This document shows positions 1 through 8,769 of a stretch of DNA of 64,000 bases, piece by piece. Source of the DNA: an uncultured Clostridium sp. (GTDB taxonomy: Bacteria; Bacillota; Clostridia; TANB77; CAG-508). The first letter of the stretch is position 1, and each line of letters starts with the position of its first letter. The position numbers and the translations under genes are program-made. Below the pieces are notes generated by a model, which saw nothing but the letters and a program-made list of their open reading frames with translations, did not search any database and was not told the origin of the DNA. Location: positions 17,723 through 81,722 of the forward strand of contig CAMNWO010000006.1 of the NCBI GenBank assembly GCA_946565805.1. The letters are read 5' to 3'.

Positions 1-1093
1 GTGATTGTAATTTCAAACGTTGGTTGTCAGAAAGAGCATGATCTAGTTGTTTTTGTAACATTTTAATTCTAGATTGTAATGCCATTTCTTTTAAATATTG
101 TGGTTTTGTAATATGAAAAGTATATTCTAAACAGCTGTCGTCAGTAGGAATATAAGTAATAGGAACTACTTTATCAAGTTCTTTATCATACATACAAGTG
201 GTTAAGGCATAATGAGGGACTTGATATAAGGTATTTTCATTAATTTCACGGCTTCCTTTTTTATAAGTATTTCGTGCTTGCTTAGGGTCTTCCTTAGAAG
301 CTATTTCCATATCTTGTGTCTTATATTGTGTTTCTATACTTAAATTAAGTTCTGGTGAGAAAAAGGATGATTGCAAAGAAGAATAACCACTAGGCTTTGG
401 AGTAGCAATATAATCCTTTATTTTACAACGTACAAATCCTTCGTTTGAATAAAACGTATGAGAGATTTTCTCCATTTCATAAAGATAAGGAACAAGAGAG
501 TCTTTATTAGATCTCTTTAAAGTACTATTAGATAAGTTTTGCATAATACCAGTATCTAAATCTTTTATAAAAATTTCAGAGCCTTGCTGCACAATTTGGC
601 TAGAAGGATTTTTGATAAGAGTGGTACAGTTCTCTGTAGTAATAACATCTCCTTCGATTAAGTTCAATTCCTGAAGACCAGAATTGATAGCAAAACTACC
701 ATCGAAATAACTATCAACAGTATCAATTGGAAAATCAATGCTTCTAACAAATACTTTGTTGGCAAATAAGTCGTGAATTTCGGCAAGTTCAAAAGGATCT
801 TTTCTTAATTTTTCTAATACTTTAGAAAAATAACTAAACGCGGTTTTTGACCTACCTCGAATTCCAAAATCTAAATTTGGATATGCAGTTTTTAATTTCA
901 TATATAATTGTTCCTGAAGATCGGCAAAATAACGGATAGCACTGCTAAAATTATTAAATTGTGAAATATAATAATCTGGATCAATATTAGCTTGATATTT
1001 TTTATTTAGAGCAGTACATCGTTTTTCAAATTGTTTGATAACGACTTCAGCGTTATAATCGATAAAATCATTATTATTACTATTATTATTCAT
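1..1093 (-). CDS. RelA/SpoT-like nucleotidyltransferase-domain protein, 3' part outside the window
   Basis: An open frame of 364 codons starts at the ATG at 1093-1091 behind a GGGGAGG Shine-Dalgarno and runs off the left edge. It has weak but ordered similarity to RelA/SpoT (p)ppGpp synthetase domains: GRSKTAFSYF near residue 80, IHDLFANKVFV near 106, DYIATPKPSGYSSLQ near 227 (family form DYI-PKPNGYxSLH) and IETQYKTQDM near 253 (family form VEIQIRT). About 100 residues lie between the second and third motif, more than usual, and the family His is Gln, so synthetase activity is uncertain. Codon use is richer in T-ending codons than in the plus-strand genes. It may be an alarmone synthetase relative or a toxin-like member. 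Confidence 0.6.
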   Translation of the reverse strand, partial: MNNNSNNNDFIDYNAEVVIKQFEKRCTALNKKYQANIDPDYYISQFNNFSSAIRYFADLQEQLYMKLKTAYPNLDFGIRGRSKTAFSYFSKVLEKLRKDPFELAEIHDLFANKVFVRSIDFPIDTVDSYFDGSFAINSGLQELNLIEGDVITTENCTTLIKNPSSQIVQQGSEIFIKDLDTGIMQNLSNSTLKRSNKDSLVPYLYEMEKISHTFYSNEGFVRCKIKDYIATPKPSGYSSLQSSFFSPELNLSIETQYKTQDMEIASKEDPKQARNTYKKGSREINENTLYQVPHYALTTCMYDKELDKVVPITYIPTDDSCLEYTFHITKPQYLKEMALQSRIKMLQKQLDHALSDNQRLKLQS

Positions 1094-1158
1094 AGGCTTC
1101 CTCCCCATATCTTTATTATACTATAAATTACATAAAAATGGAAGAGGGCGTGAAAATA

Positions 1159-1187
1159 TTGACAATTGGAGAAAAGCTCTATATAAT
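1159..1187 (+). promoter_or_regulatory. sigma-A promoter for the U32 peptidase gene
   Basis: A perfect TTGACA (1159-1164) and a perfect TATAAT (1182-1187) are separated by 17 bases, about 70 bases upstream of the gene. Confidence 0.8.
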
Positions 1188-1255
1188 TATTTAGGAAAAG
1201 AGGAGTGAGATGTGCTAAGAAAAATTAGTGCACCGAGGAAGGAATGAAATTAAAA

Positions 1256-2485
1256 ATGAAAAAAATAGAATTATTGGCCCCAGCAGGGTCATTTGAAAAA
1301 GCTAAAACTGCCTTTTTGTATGGAGCAGATGCTGTATATTGTGGTACATCATCTTTATCTTTGCGAGCAAGAGCAGATATGGGAAGTGAAGATTTAGAAA
1401 ATACGATAAAATATGCACATGAAATAGGAAAAAAAGTATATGTGACTTTGAATATATTTGCATGGGATGAAAAATATGAAGAAATCATAGAGATGGCAAA
1501 AAAATTAGAAGAATTAAAGCCAGATGGTATTATTGCAGCAGATGTAGGGGTAATAGACGTTTTAAAACAATATGCACCATCTGTACCAATTAATATAAGC
1601 ACACAAGCCAATATAATCAGTCTTCATGATTGTAATTTTTGGCATAATAATGGAGCAAAAAGAGTTATTATGGCAAGAGAAATGAACAAAGAGCAACTAA
1701 AATATATCATGGAAAACAAACCAGAAGACTTAGAAGTAGAAATCTTTGTCCATGGTGCCATTTGTTTTGCCTTTTCAGGAAGATGCTTTTTAAGTGATTT
1801 CTTATCTTGTAGAAGTGCTAATTTAGGAGATTGTGTGCAAAGTTGTAGATGGTCTTATAACCTATATGCAGAAGAAAAGAACAATCCAGGAGAATTTATG
1901 CCAATTGAGACAGATGAACATGGAACTAGCATTTTTTCTTCCAAAGACTTATGCTTAATCAAAGAGTTACCAGAAATCATTGAAATGGGAGTGGATAGTC
2001 TAAAAATAGAAGGAAGACTAAAAACAGAATATTATATTGCTAGTGTAATAAATGCCTATCGAAATGCAATAGATGACTATGAAAAAGAGCCAGAAAATTA
2101 TGATTATACTAAATATCTAAAAGAGCTAGAAAAAGTAAAAACAAGAGGATTAACAACTTTTTATTTTAATGATAGAAAAAATAAAGATATTCAAGAATAT
2201 GCAGGAAGACAATACAATGAAAATTATGAATTTGGTGGAAAAGTTGTGGAATACCAAAAAGAAAAATCTATTATAGAGATAAGAAACAAACTACAAGTAG
2301 GAGACACCTTAGAAATTATTGTGCCAAACAACATAGAGTCTTATGAATTTAAAATTGAGCAACTATGGCATGATGAAACCGATGAAGAGATTACAGAAGT
2401 AAGCCCAGGGGTGAAGGGGCAAAAAGTAAAAATGAAATTGCCAATTCAATGTGAAAAAGATTGGATTATAAGAAGGAAGAAATGA
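1256..2485 (+). CDS. U32 family peptidase / TrhP (YegQ)-like tRNA hydroxylation protein
   Basis: The 409-residue product begins MKKIELLAPAGSFEKA, the usual start of the U32 family, and carries the Cys-containing signature FSGRCFLSDFLSCR followed by CVQSCRW around residues 174-200. Family members include TrhP, which takes part in 5-hydroxyuridine formation at tRNA position 34, and collagenase-like proteins; the Cys set fits the tRNA-modification branch. An in-frame ATG at 1244 lies too close to the GGAAGG site, so 1256 is preferred, though its spacing is long. The stop TGA lies inside the left arm of the following inverted repeat. Confidence 0.85.
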   Translation: MKKIELLAPAGSFEKAKTAFLYGADAVYCGTSSLSLRARADMGSEDLENTIKYAHEIGKKVYVTLNIFAWDEKYEEIIEMAKKLEELKPDGIIAADVGVIDVLKQYAPSVPINISTQANIISLHDCNFWHNNGAKRVIMAREMNKEQLKYIMENKPEDLEVEIFVHGAICFAFSGRCFLSDFLSCRSANLGDCVQSCRWSYNLYAEEKNNPGEFMPIETDEHGTSIFSSKDLCLIKELPEIIEMGVDSLKIEGRLKTEYYIASVINAYRNAIDDYEKEPENYDYTKYLKELEKVKTRGLTTFYFNDRKNKDIQEYAGRQYNENYEFGGKVVEYQKEKSIIEIRNKLQVGDTLEIIVPNNIESYEFKIEQLWHDETDEEITEVSPGVKGQKVKMKLPIQCEKDWIIRRKK

Positions 2486-2628
2486 GACGATTGAGACGAT
2501 TGAGACGGTTGGGGACAGTCCTTTTCTGTCTCAATTTAAATCAACAAGATAGTAGTTATAATAAAAATAGTTAAATTGAGACAGAAAAGGACTGTCCCCA
2601 ACCGTCTCAATCGTCTCAACCGTCTCAT
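2482..2628. repeat. Long intergenic inverted repeat, GAGAC / GGGGACAG type
   Basis: Two arms of about 56 bases (2482-2537 and 2573-2628) are almost perfectly complementary around an AT-rich centre. Each arm has a repeated GAGACGATT unit, a GGGGACAG core and a TGTCTC end. The element fills the whole gap between two convergent genes and overlaps both stop codons, so it could act as a bidirectional terminator. The family recurs through the window. Confidence 0.9.
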
Positions 2629-3420
2629 TATTTTTCTAAGTTGGAAGCAATAGAAAAGCCCAATACTGTACATAAAAGTCCGATGATAATATCGAGAATA
2701 GAAGAAAAAGCAGGTAATAATACAAAAATAGAGCCAACTGTAAAACCAATAATGCTATAAAAAGTAGGTGCATAAAAATGGTCTAGTAGAAACTTGGTTA
2801 ATTTCATGAAACAAAATCCCCCTATTAAAACGCCAAGAGCAATTGGAATTAAAATGGGAAGATATAAACTAGACACAGAAGAAAGATAAATACTATAAAC
2901 GCCTAAAAGCATCAAAATAATAGTGCTACTAACACCAGGAACTACAATGCCGAACTGACATAAAGAAGCCACATAGGATTAGGTAAAAAAAGTTAATTGT
3001 TTCAAAAGACTGAATGGTTAAAGTGTTTTCTAACAAGATGCAGGCTATTCCAATGAAAAGAGCAAGCAAAAAGAATAACCAATAAGAGGTTTTTAATTTT
3101 TGCTTGTTATTAATTTGGCGGATTAAAGTAGGAATGCTTCCTAGAATAAGTCCAATAAAAATACTTTTTGTTTGAATGGGAAACTGGTATAGGCAGTAAT
3201 TTAAAATATTACCAAATAAAACAATTCCAATACCAGATCCTAGTATGATAGGGAAAAGAAATTTGAAGTTGCTTTTTATATCACTAAAGAAATTTAAAAT
3301 ACTATCTAAAAGTTTTTCATAAATTCCAAAAATAACACAAAATACGCCACTACTAATGCCAGGAAGAATAGCTCCACTTCCAATGGCAATTCCTTTTAAA
3401 CAGTTTGCTAAAAAATTCAT
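2628..3420 (-). CDS. DUF368 membrane protein (PopT-type undecaprenyl phosphate transporter candidate), read through one CGG +1 site
   Basis: Start ATG at 3420-3418 has a GAGGTG Shine-Dalgarno. The N-terminus (GIAIGSGAILPGISSG) and the later VVPGVSSTIILMLLG are the two PGxS repeats of DUF368. Members of this family were reported as undecaprenyl-phosphate translocases of the cell envelope; that role is inferred here. The protein is hydrophobic throughout, with about eight membrane segments. The frame breaks at GTT-CGG-C (plus 2952-2949): skipping the C gives FMSVGIVVPGVS and 263 residues, whereas triplet reading ends nine codons later. The two halves are otherwise intact, and length and motif order match the family. 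Confidence 0.85.
2949..2952 (-). other. CGGC +1 recoding site in the DUF368 gene
   Basis: Codon before is GTT. Skipping the C at 2952 makes GGC (Gly) and restores the second PGxS motif. Confidence 0.8.
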
Positions 3421-3488
3421 GTAATAACACCTCATTTGATTGTATGAAGAGAGTTGGAGTGGCATGATAAAATTTCACAAGTAAACAT

Positions 3489-3517
3489 TTGACATTGTAT
3501 AATTTTAATGTTTTAAT
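3489..3517 (+). promoter_or_regulatory. Possible sigma-A promoter for the Cys-rich protein
   Basis: TTGACA (3489-3494), a 17-base spacer and a weaker TTTAAT (3512-3517) lie 65 bases before the start codon at 3582. Confidence 0.5.
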
Positions 3518-3581
3518 AAAATAGGAATTTGATGATAAGGAGTTACTTAAATAAGAATATAATTTTGAAGGAGAAAAAATT

Positions 3582-3938
3582 ATGGCAAGAGTATTAAAAA
3601 ACAAGGACTTAGTAAATACAAGATTAGCAACTAATTATGGTGGTTGGATGTATTGTGATAAATGTAATGAAAATATAGGGTATTTATGTTATTCAACTTA
3701 TGATATATTAGAATTAAAATATAAATGTAATTGTGGAAGTCAAGGTAGTATATTATTAGATTTTGAAGATAGTAAGATGGGTAAAAACTGTAATGATGAA
3801 TTAACGATTATAAAAAATAGATTGTGTTGTCCAAAAGATAATGCTCCCTTAATTACCATGTTAGACAAAAAAATATCTAGTTATGAAATGAAAATTACTT
3901 GTAAATCTTGTGAAAGTACTTATAGAAAAGTAAAATAG
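3582..3938 (+). CDS. Small cysteine-rich protein, putative zinc ribbon
   Basis: 118 residues, with a GAAGGAG Shine-Dalgarno before the ATG. Cysteines occur in pairs: CDKC near residue 25, CNCG near 50, CC near 88 and CKSC near 108, which suggests one or two structural zinc sites. I recognise no family. It is a single gene with its own promoter, followed by a terminator, and is convergent with nothing. There is no membrane segment or signal peptide, so it is probably cytoplasmic. Confidence 0.7.
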   Translation: MARVLKNKDLVNTRLATNYGGWMYCDKCNENIGYLCYSTYDILELKYKCNCGSQGSILLDFEDSKMGKNCNDELTIIKNRLCCPKDNAPLITMLDKKISSYEMKITCKSCESTYRKVK

Positions 3939-4080
3939 AAATTACAAAACAATTTCTACATTGGATATGGTTTTTGTACAAAAACAAAATAATTGTAAGC
4001 TTCTTTGCAAATAGCATTGGAAGTAGATAAAAAATAGAAGATAAAGAATTTGCTCTTATGAAAACAATGAAGTAAGAAAA

Positions 4081-4117
4081 AGATTAGACTGACCTTTCAG
4101 TCTAATCTTTTTTTTGT
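4081..4117 (+). terminator. Rho-independent terminator
   Basis: A 12-base-pair stem (AGATTAGACTGA with its complement) around a short loop is followed by a run of eight T. It lies 140 bases after the Cys-rich gene and before the fatty-acid cluster. Confidence 0.85.
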
Positions 4118-4193
4118 AAAAATATGGTATAAATAATAAAGAGAAAATCAACAAACGAGGAGAAGTGTGCCTTAGGAAGGAATGAGGTAATAA

Positions 4194-5945
4194 ATGAGCA
4201 AAAGACCGTATAAATACATACCAATTACTGACTTAAAAGACATGTTAAATAAGTCAGGAAAAGAATATGGCGAAAAAATAGCCTATCAAATTAAATTAGA
4301 AGAAGGAAAATATAAAAATATAACCCATCAAGAAGTAAGAGAAAGCATAAATGCACTAGGAACAGCACTCATTGATATGGGATTAAAAAATAAGAGAATA
4401 GCTGTTATTGGAGAAAATCGAATGGAATGGGAAATAGCTTACTTAAGTATTGTATGTGGAACTGGAATTGTAGTTCCATTAGACAAATCTTTACCAGAAA
4501 ATGAGCTAAAAAACTTAATTGAGCGTTCGGATGTAGAAGCCATTTTCTATACCCAAAAATATGAAACAATATTAGAAAATGCGAAATATGAAGGAGTAGG
4601 AAAATTAAAACATTTGATATCTATGGATTTAGAACAACATAAAAAAGGAATTTACTCGCAGAAAGAACTGATCGAAAAAGGAAGAAAATTACTGAAAGAA
4701 GGAAATACAGAATTTATAAAAGCAGAAATTGATTGTGAAAAAATGAGCATTATGCTATTTACATCAGGAACTACATCTGCTTCCAAAATAGTAGCCTTGT
4801 CCCATAAAAATCTATGTGCAAACTTAATGGATATTGCTTCTATACTAGATATCAACAGTGATGACGTATTTTTGTCCTTTTTACCATTACATCATGTATT
4901 TGAATGCACAGTTGGTTTTTTATTTGCACTATACAAAGGAGCTAAAACTGTATTTTGCGATGGCATTAGACATATTCCAGAAAATATGAAAGAATATAAG
5001 ATTACAGTAATGGCATCTGTACCAGCAATTTATGAAAGAATTTTTAAAATCATTCGAAGGCAATTAGAAAAACAAGGGAAAGTAGAAGAAATTTTACAAA
5101 AAGAAGAACAATATAGAAATTGTAGTATGGAAGAAAAGAGAAAAGCATTTCAAGAAATACACGATATGCTAGGTGGGAAAGTAAAATTACTAATTAGTGG
5201 AGCTGCTAGTTTAGAACCTGGAATTGAAGAGAAATATCGATTATTAGGCTTTAATTTAGTACAAGGATATGGACTGACAGAAACTTCTCCAGTTGTAGCT
5301 ATTGGAACCAAGAAATATCATAAAGTTGGTTCGATAGGAAAAGCAGTACCAAGTGTAAAAGCAAAAATAATCCATCCAAACCAAGAAGGAATTGGGGAAT
5401 TAATAGTACAAGGGCCAAATGTCATGCTGGAATACTTTGGAAACCGCACAGAAACGAAAAAAGCTTTAGTAGATGGATGGTTTTATACAGGTGATTTAGC
5501 TAAAATCGATGAAGAGGGATATATCTTTATTTGTGGAAGAAAAAAGAGTGTAATTGTATTAAAAAATGGAAAAAATATTTTCCCAGAAGAAATGGAAAAC
5601 TTAATCAATCGAATTGAAGGCGTAGAAGAATCTTTTATATTTGGAAAGCAAATGTCAGCAGATAAAGATAATATCAAAATATTTGCTAAATTAGTTTATG
5701 ATAAAGAAATTGTTGAGAGCACTTATAAAGTACAAGGAGAAGAAAATATTTATCAAGCCTTAAGCGAAAAAGTAAAAGAAATTAATCAAACCATGCCACA
5801 TTATAAAGCTATTAGAGGAATTATCTTATCACAAGAACCACTAATAAAAACAACAACGAATAAAATTAAAAGACAAAACAACATAGAGCAAATCAGAAAA
5901 GAGGAAAAAAATGCAGAAAATGTACTTAGAAAAGTTAACGACTAA
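4194..5945 (+). CDS. Long-chain acyl-CoA (or acyl-ACP) synthetase, AMP-binding family
   Basis: 583 residues of the ANL superfamily. Visible motifs are the P-loop-like MLFTSGTTSASK near residue 188, GYGLTETSP near 359 and GWFYTGDLAKIDEEGY near 430, followed by GRKKSVIVLKNGKNIFPEEME, which carries the catalytic C-terminal hinge. The enzyme activates a fatty acid with ATP and passes it to CoA or acyl carrier protein. It is the first gene of the fatty-acid cluster, which favours recycling or uptake of exogenous fatty acids. GAGGT six bases before the ATG serves as the ribosome site. birA starts inside its last codons. Confidence 0.9.
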   Translation: MSKRPYKYIPITDLKDMLNKSGKEYGEKIAYQIKLEEGKYKNITHQEVRESINALGTALIDMGLKNKRIAVIGENRMEWEIAYLSIVCGTGIVVPLDKSLPENELKNLIERSDVEAIFYTQKYETILENAKYEGVGKLKHLISMDLEQHKKGIYSQKELIEKGRKLLKEGNTEFIKAEIDCEKMSIMLFTSGTTSASKIVALSHKNLCANLMDIASILDINSDDVFLSFLPLHHVFECTVGFLFALYKGAKTVFCDGIRHIPENMKEYKITVMASVPAIYERIFKIIRRQLEKQGKVEEILQKEEQYRNCSMEEKRKAFQEIHDMLGGKVKLLISGAASLEPGIEEKYRLLGFNLVQGYGLTETSPVVAIGTKKYHKVGSIGKAVPSVKAKIIHPNQEGIGELIVQGPNVMLEYFGNRTETKKALVDGWFYTGDLAKIDEEGYIFICGRKKSVIVLKNGKNIFPEEMENLINRIEGVEESFIFGKQMSADKDNIKIFAKLVYDKEIVESTYKVQGEENIYQALSEKVKEINQTMPHYKAIRGIILSQEPLIKTTTNKIKRQNNIEQIRKEEKNAENVLRKVND

Positions 5946-6517
5946 ATTTCTAGGAAGAAACATTATGTACTATCCTGAAATTGATTCTACACAATTAGAA
6001 GTTTGGAGACAAATAAAAGATGGGAATATCCAAAATGGAACTATTATTATGACAGATAGACAAAAAAGTGGAAAAGGAACCCATGGTAGAAAATGGTACA
6101 CAGATGAAGAAAATAATATAGCATTTACCTTTTTTCTAGAGGCAAATTGTAAAATTAGTAAGTTAGAAGGAATTACTATAGAAATTGCAAAGATGTTGGT
6201 ACAAGTGTTTCAAAGACTATATGGTATTTCTCTAGAAATTAAATTTCCAAATGATATAGTATACCAAGGAAAAAAAATAGGTGGAATTTTAACAGAAACC
6301 AAATTAATAGGAGAAAATGTAAAATATCTAGTAGTTGGAATTCGGCGTTAATACCAACCAAGAAAACTTTGATAAAGAAATAATCAATATAGCAACATCA
6401 ATCAAAAAGGAATTTAAAATAGAAGTTGATAGAAAAAAGGTAATAACGGAATTTTGTAATTTGTTCGATGTTTTTTGGGACGGTGTTTTTTGGGACGGGG
6501 TCAAAAAACATCGTTAA
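5911..6517 (+). CDS. birA: Biotin-[acetyl-CoA-carboxylase] ligase, catalytic domain only, read through one CGG +1 site
   Basis: It attaches biotin to AccB, encoded downstream. YYPEIDSTQLEVW, the biotinyl-AMP loop GKGTHGRKWYT, KFPNDIVYQGKKIGGILTE and VVGIGVNTNQ are all present, and there is no N-terminal DNA-binding domain. The frame breaks at ATT-CGG-C (6343): triplet reading ends after two codons, while skipping C restores the strictly conserved GIGVN. The product is 201 residues. The last 16 or so (DVFWDGVFWDGVKKHR) are encoded by an inverted repeat, and the usual C-terminal SH3-like domain of about 80 residues is missing, so activity may be reduced or provided elsewhere. ATG 5911 has GAGGAA ahead of it and overlaps the synthetase gene by 35 bases. 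Confidence 0.85.
6343..6346 (+). other. CGGC +1 recoding site in birA
   Basis: Codon before is ATT. Skipping C gives GGC, the conserved Gly of VGIGVN. Triplet reading gives CGG CGT TAA. Confidence 0.85.
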
Positions 6518-6586
6518 GATAAAAAAGATTAAAAATAAGAGAAAAGGAGAAAGCGATGTTTTTTGACCCCGTCCCAAAAAACATCG
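6466..6586. repeat. Inverted repeat, CGATGTTTTTTGGGAC type, between birA and fabD
   Basis: Left arm 6466-6513 contains a partial duplication of its GTTTTTTGGGACGG unit; right arm 6554-6586 is the complement of one unit. The left arm encodes the tail of birA (the TAA directly follows it). The right arm sits between a good Shine-Dalgarno and the fabD coding region. A second copy occurs at 7503-7619 and a single unit at 25351-25383. Confidence 0.9.
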
Positions 6587-7539
6587 AAAGTAGAAAAATG
6601 AAAATAGGATTTTTGTTTCCTGGTCAAGGGGCACAAAGTATAGGAATGGGTAAAGACCTATATGAAAAATATGAAGAAGTAAGAAATGTTTATGACAAAG
6701 TAGAAGAATGGACAGGTGTAGATATTGCCAAAATTACTTTTGAAGGAAAAGAAGAAGAATTAAACGAAACCAAGAATACACAACTTGCTATTTTGACAAT
6801 GAGTTTAGGAATTTTGGAACTTTTAAAACAAAAAGGAATAAACGCAGAAGCATTAGCAGGGCTGAGCTTGGGAGAGTATACTGCTTTAATTCATAGTGGT
6901 GCAATTACTTTTGAAGAAGGCGTAAAATTGGTACAAAAAAGAGGAGAATATATGCAGACCTTAGTACCAGAAGGCGAATGGTTAATGGCGGCAATTATGG
7001 GAATGGAAGAAGAGCAAGTGATAGAAGTTTGCCAAAAAGTTACCAAGGGATTTGTAGTACCAGCTAACTTCAATACAACAGGTCAAATTGTTATATCAGG
7101 TGAAAAACTAGCAGTAGAAGAAGCCGAAATAATTGCAAAAGAAATGGGAGCTAAAAAAGTAAGAATTCTGAAAACAGCAGGACCATTTCACACTGAAAAA
7201 TTAAGTCGAGCTTCTAATAGGCTAAGAGAAGAACTTGAAAAATTTGCCATTCATGACTTTAAAATACCAGTTATTAAAAACTTAGATGGAACAGTATATA
7301 ACAAAGAAGATGATGTAAAAGACATTTTAGCAAAACATATCATAAGTCCAGTTAAATTTTCTAAAAGTTTAGAAACTATGTTAGAAATGGGAATTGAGAC
7401 ATTTATTGAAATAGGACCAGGCAAGACTTTATCTGGATTTGTAAAACGATTAAAAACAGATAAAGATATTACAATTTTAAACATAAATAATGTTGAGAGT
7501 TTCGATGTTTTTTGGGACGGGGTCAAAAAACATCGTTAA
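6556..7539 (+). CDS. fabD: Malonyl-CoA:ACP transacylase
   Basis: Transfers malonyl from CoA to acyl carrier protein. FLFPGQGAQSIGMG opens the domain, GLSLGEYTAL carries the catalytic Ser and GPFHTEKL the catalytic His. The homologous start is ATG 6598 (MKIGFLFPG), but the only good Shine-Dalgarno (AAGGAG, 6544-6549) precedes ATG 6556 inside the repeat. That start would add 14 residues (MFFDPVPKNIESRK) encoded by the repeat arm. The C-terminus also ends in repeat-encoded DVFWDGVKKHR. Length is 327 residues from 6556, or 313 from 6598. Confidence 0.92.
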   Translation: MFFDPVPKNIESRKMKIGFLFPGQGAQSIGMGKDLYEKYEEVRNVYDKVEEWTGVDIAKITFEGKEEELNETKNTQLAILTMSLGILELLKQKGINAEALAGLSLGEYTALIHSGAITFEEGVKLVQKRGEYMQTLVPEGEWLMAAIMGMEEEQVIEVCQKVTKGFVVPANFNTTGQIVISGEKLAVEEAEIIAKEMGAKKVRILKTAGPFHTEKLSRASNRLREELEKFAIHDFKIPVIKNLDGTVYNKEDDVKDILAKHIISPVKFSKSLETMLEMGIETFIEIGPGKTLSGFVKRLKTDKDITILNINNVESFDVFWDGVKKHR

Positions 7540-7619
7540 GACAAGAAGAAAGATTAAAAAACATAAAAAGAAAATAATAAAGAAAGCGATGTTTTTTGAC
7601 CCCGTCCCAAAAAACATCG
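7503..7619. repeat. Inverted repeat, CGATGTTTTTTGGGAC type, between fabD and fabG
   Basis: Arms 7503-7535 and 7587-7619 are 33-base exact complements around a 51-base AT-rich centre. The left arm is the 3' end of fabD; the right arm ends just before the fabG Shine-Dalgarno. Confidence 0.92.
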
Positions 7620-7632
7620 GAAGGAGAAAAAA

Positions 7633-8367
7633 ATGAGTAAAGTAGCATTAATTACAGGTGCAACAAGAGGAATTGGAAGACAAATTGCGATTACCTTAGC
7701 AAAAGAAGGATATGATATTGTTTTAAATTATCGTAAGGAAAATGAAGAATTAGAAAGTGTAAAAAAAGAAATTGAAGAAAATAAAGTAGCGTGTTTAGTT
7801 GTTAAAGGTGATGTTTCTAATTTTGAAGAGTGTGAAGAATTGGTGAAACAAACCATAGAGAGATTTGGAAAAGTCGATGTGTTAGTTAATAATGCTGGAA
7901 TTACCAAAGATATGCTACTAATGAGAATGAAGAAAGAAGATTTTGAACAAGTGATTGATGTTAATTTAATAGGAACTTTTAATATGACAAAGAATGTAAT
8001 CCAATCTATGTTAAAAGCTCGCTCAGGAAGGATTATCAATATTTCTTCTGTAGTAGGAGTGTCTGGAAATGCTGGACAGACAAATTATTCAGCTTCTAAA
8101 GCAGGTATCATTGGTTTTACCAAAAGTTTGGCAAAGGAAGTTGCTTCTAGAGGTATCCTAGTAAATGCAGTGGCACCAGGGTTTATTGAGACTAGTATGA
8201 CAGAGGTTTTAAAAGAAGATGTGAAAGAGGAAATTGCTAAAAGCATACCTTTGAAACGCATGGGAACTTCACAAGATGTAGCAAATGTGGTTAAGTTTTT
8301 AACTTCAGAAGATAGTTCTTATATTACAGGACAGGTGTTACATGTGGATGGCGGTATGCTAATGTAA
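7633..8367 (+). CDS. fabG: 3-oxoacyl-[ACP] reductase
   Basis: Short-chain dehydrogenase of 244 residues that reduces 3-oxoacyl-ACP with NADPH in fatty-acid elongation. The cofactor loop TGATRGIGRQIA is at residues 8-19, NNAGIT near 88, and the Ser, Tyr, Lys triad lies in NISSVVGVSG and YSASKAG. AAGGAG lies nine bases before the ATG. It follows fabD in the cluster, and the last residues (HVDGGMLM) match FabG. Confidence 0.95.
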   Translation: MSKVALITGATRGIGRQIAITLAKEGYDIVLNYRKENEELESVKKEIEENKVACLVVKGDVSNFEECEELVKQTIERFGKVDVLVNNAGITKDMLLMRMKKEDFEQVIDVNLIGTFNMTKNVIQSMLKARSGRIINISSVVGVSGNAGQTNYSASKAGIIGFTKSLAKEVASRGILVNAVAPGFIETSMTEVLKEDVKEEIAKSIPLKRMGTSQDVANVVKFLTSEDSSYITGQVLHVDGGMLM

Positions 8368-8384
8368 AACACATTTTTACAAAA

Positions 8385-8417
8385 AAGAACCCTTATCTTA
8401 AAAAGATAAAGGTTCTG
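8385..8417 (-). terminator. Terminator of the minus-strand orphan gene
   Basis: A stem of AGAACC plus TTATCTT with its complement is followed, on the minus strand, by CTTTTTTGT. It lies just past the stop of the orphan ORF and could also partly stop fabG transcription. Confidence 0.65.
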
Positions 8418-8436
8418 AAGATATGGTATTGATTGC

Positions 8437-8769
8437 TTACTTGGTAGTAAGATAAGTAATGCAATAAATGCCAATTCTAGCATCTGGATTCCTATGGCTT
8501 GTCCAAAAAAAGTAGTCTCCGTTAGCTGTGTAGATAATGGATAATTTTTTAAAAATCCCTTCTATTAGTGAGAAACAATTATGGGGCAAGTCATAAAAAG
8601 GATATTGTATTTGTATCTTATGAGGAATTTTGTCCCCATTAGCAAATACAGAACCTACTATTTGTGCTAGAACAGAAAGTCTAAAGTCCGTTTGATAGTC
8701 TTCATAGACATCTTCTTGGTGGATTTCTTGCCGAAGGGCAATTGCCACTTCATAAAATTCGTTGTTCAT
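8437..8769 (-). CDS. Orphan 110-residue protein of unknown function, contains an in-frame CGG
   Basis: ATG 8769-8767 has a strong AAGGAGG site, and a terminator follows the gene, so it looks like a self-contained unit inserted backwards between fabG and fabF. No family is recognised; there is no signal peptide or membrane segment. Codon 13 is CGG (CTT-CGG-C) and the 110-residue frame needs it read as an ordinary triplet. A +1 shift would meet another shifted CGGA and then stop after about 27 residues. Codon use has more C- and T-ending codons than the neighbouring genes, suggesting acquired DNA. It is one of only two exceptions to the CGG rule of this window. Confidence 0.6.
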   Translation of the reverse strand: MNNEFYEVAIALRQEIHQEDVYEDYQTDFRLSVLAQIVGSVFANGDKIPHKIQIQYPFYDLPHNCFSLIEGIFKKLSIIYTANGDYFFWTSHRNPDARIGIYCITYLTTK

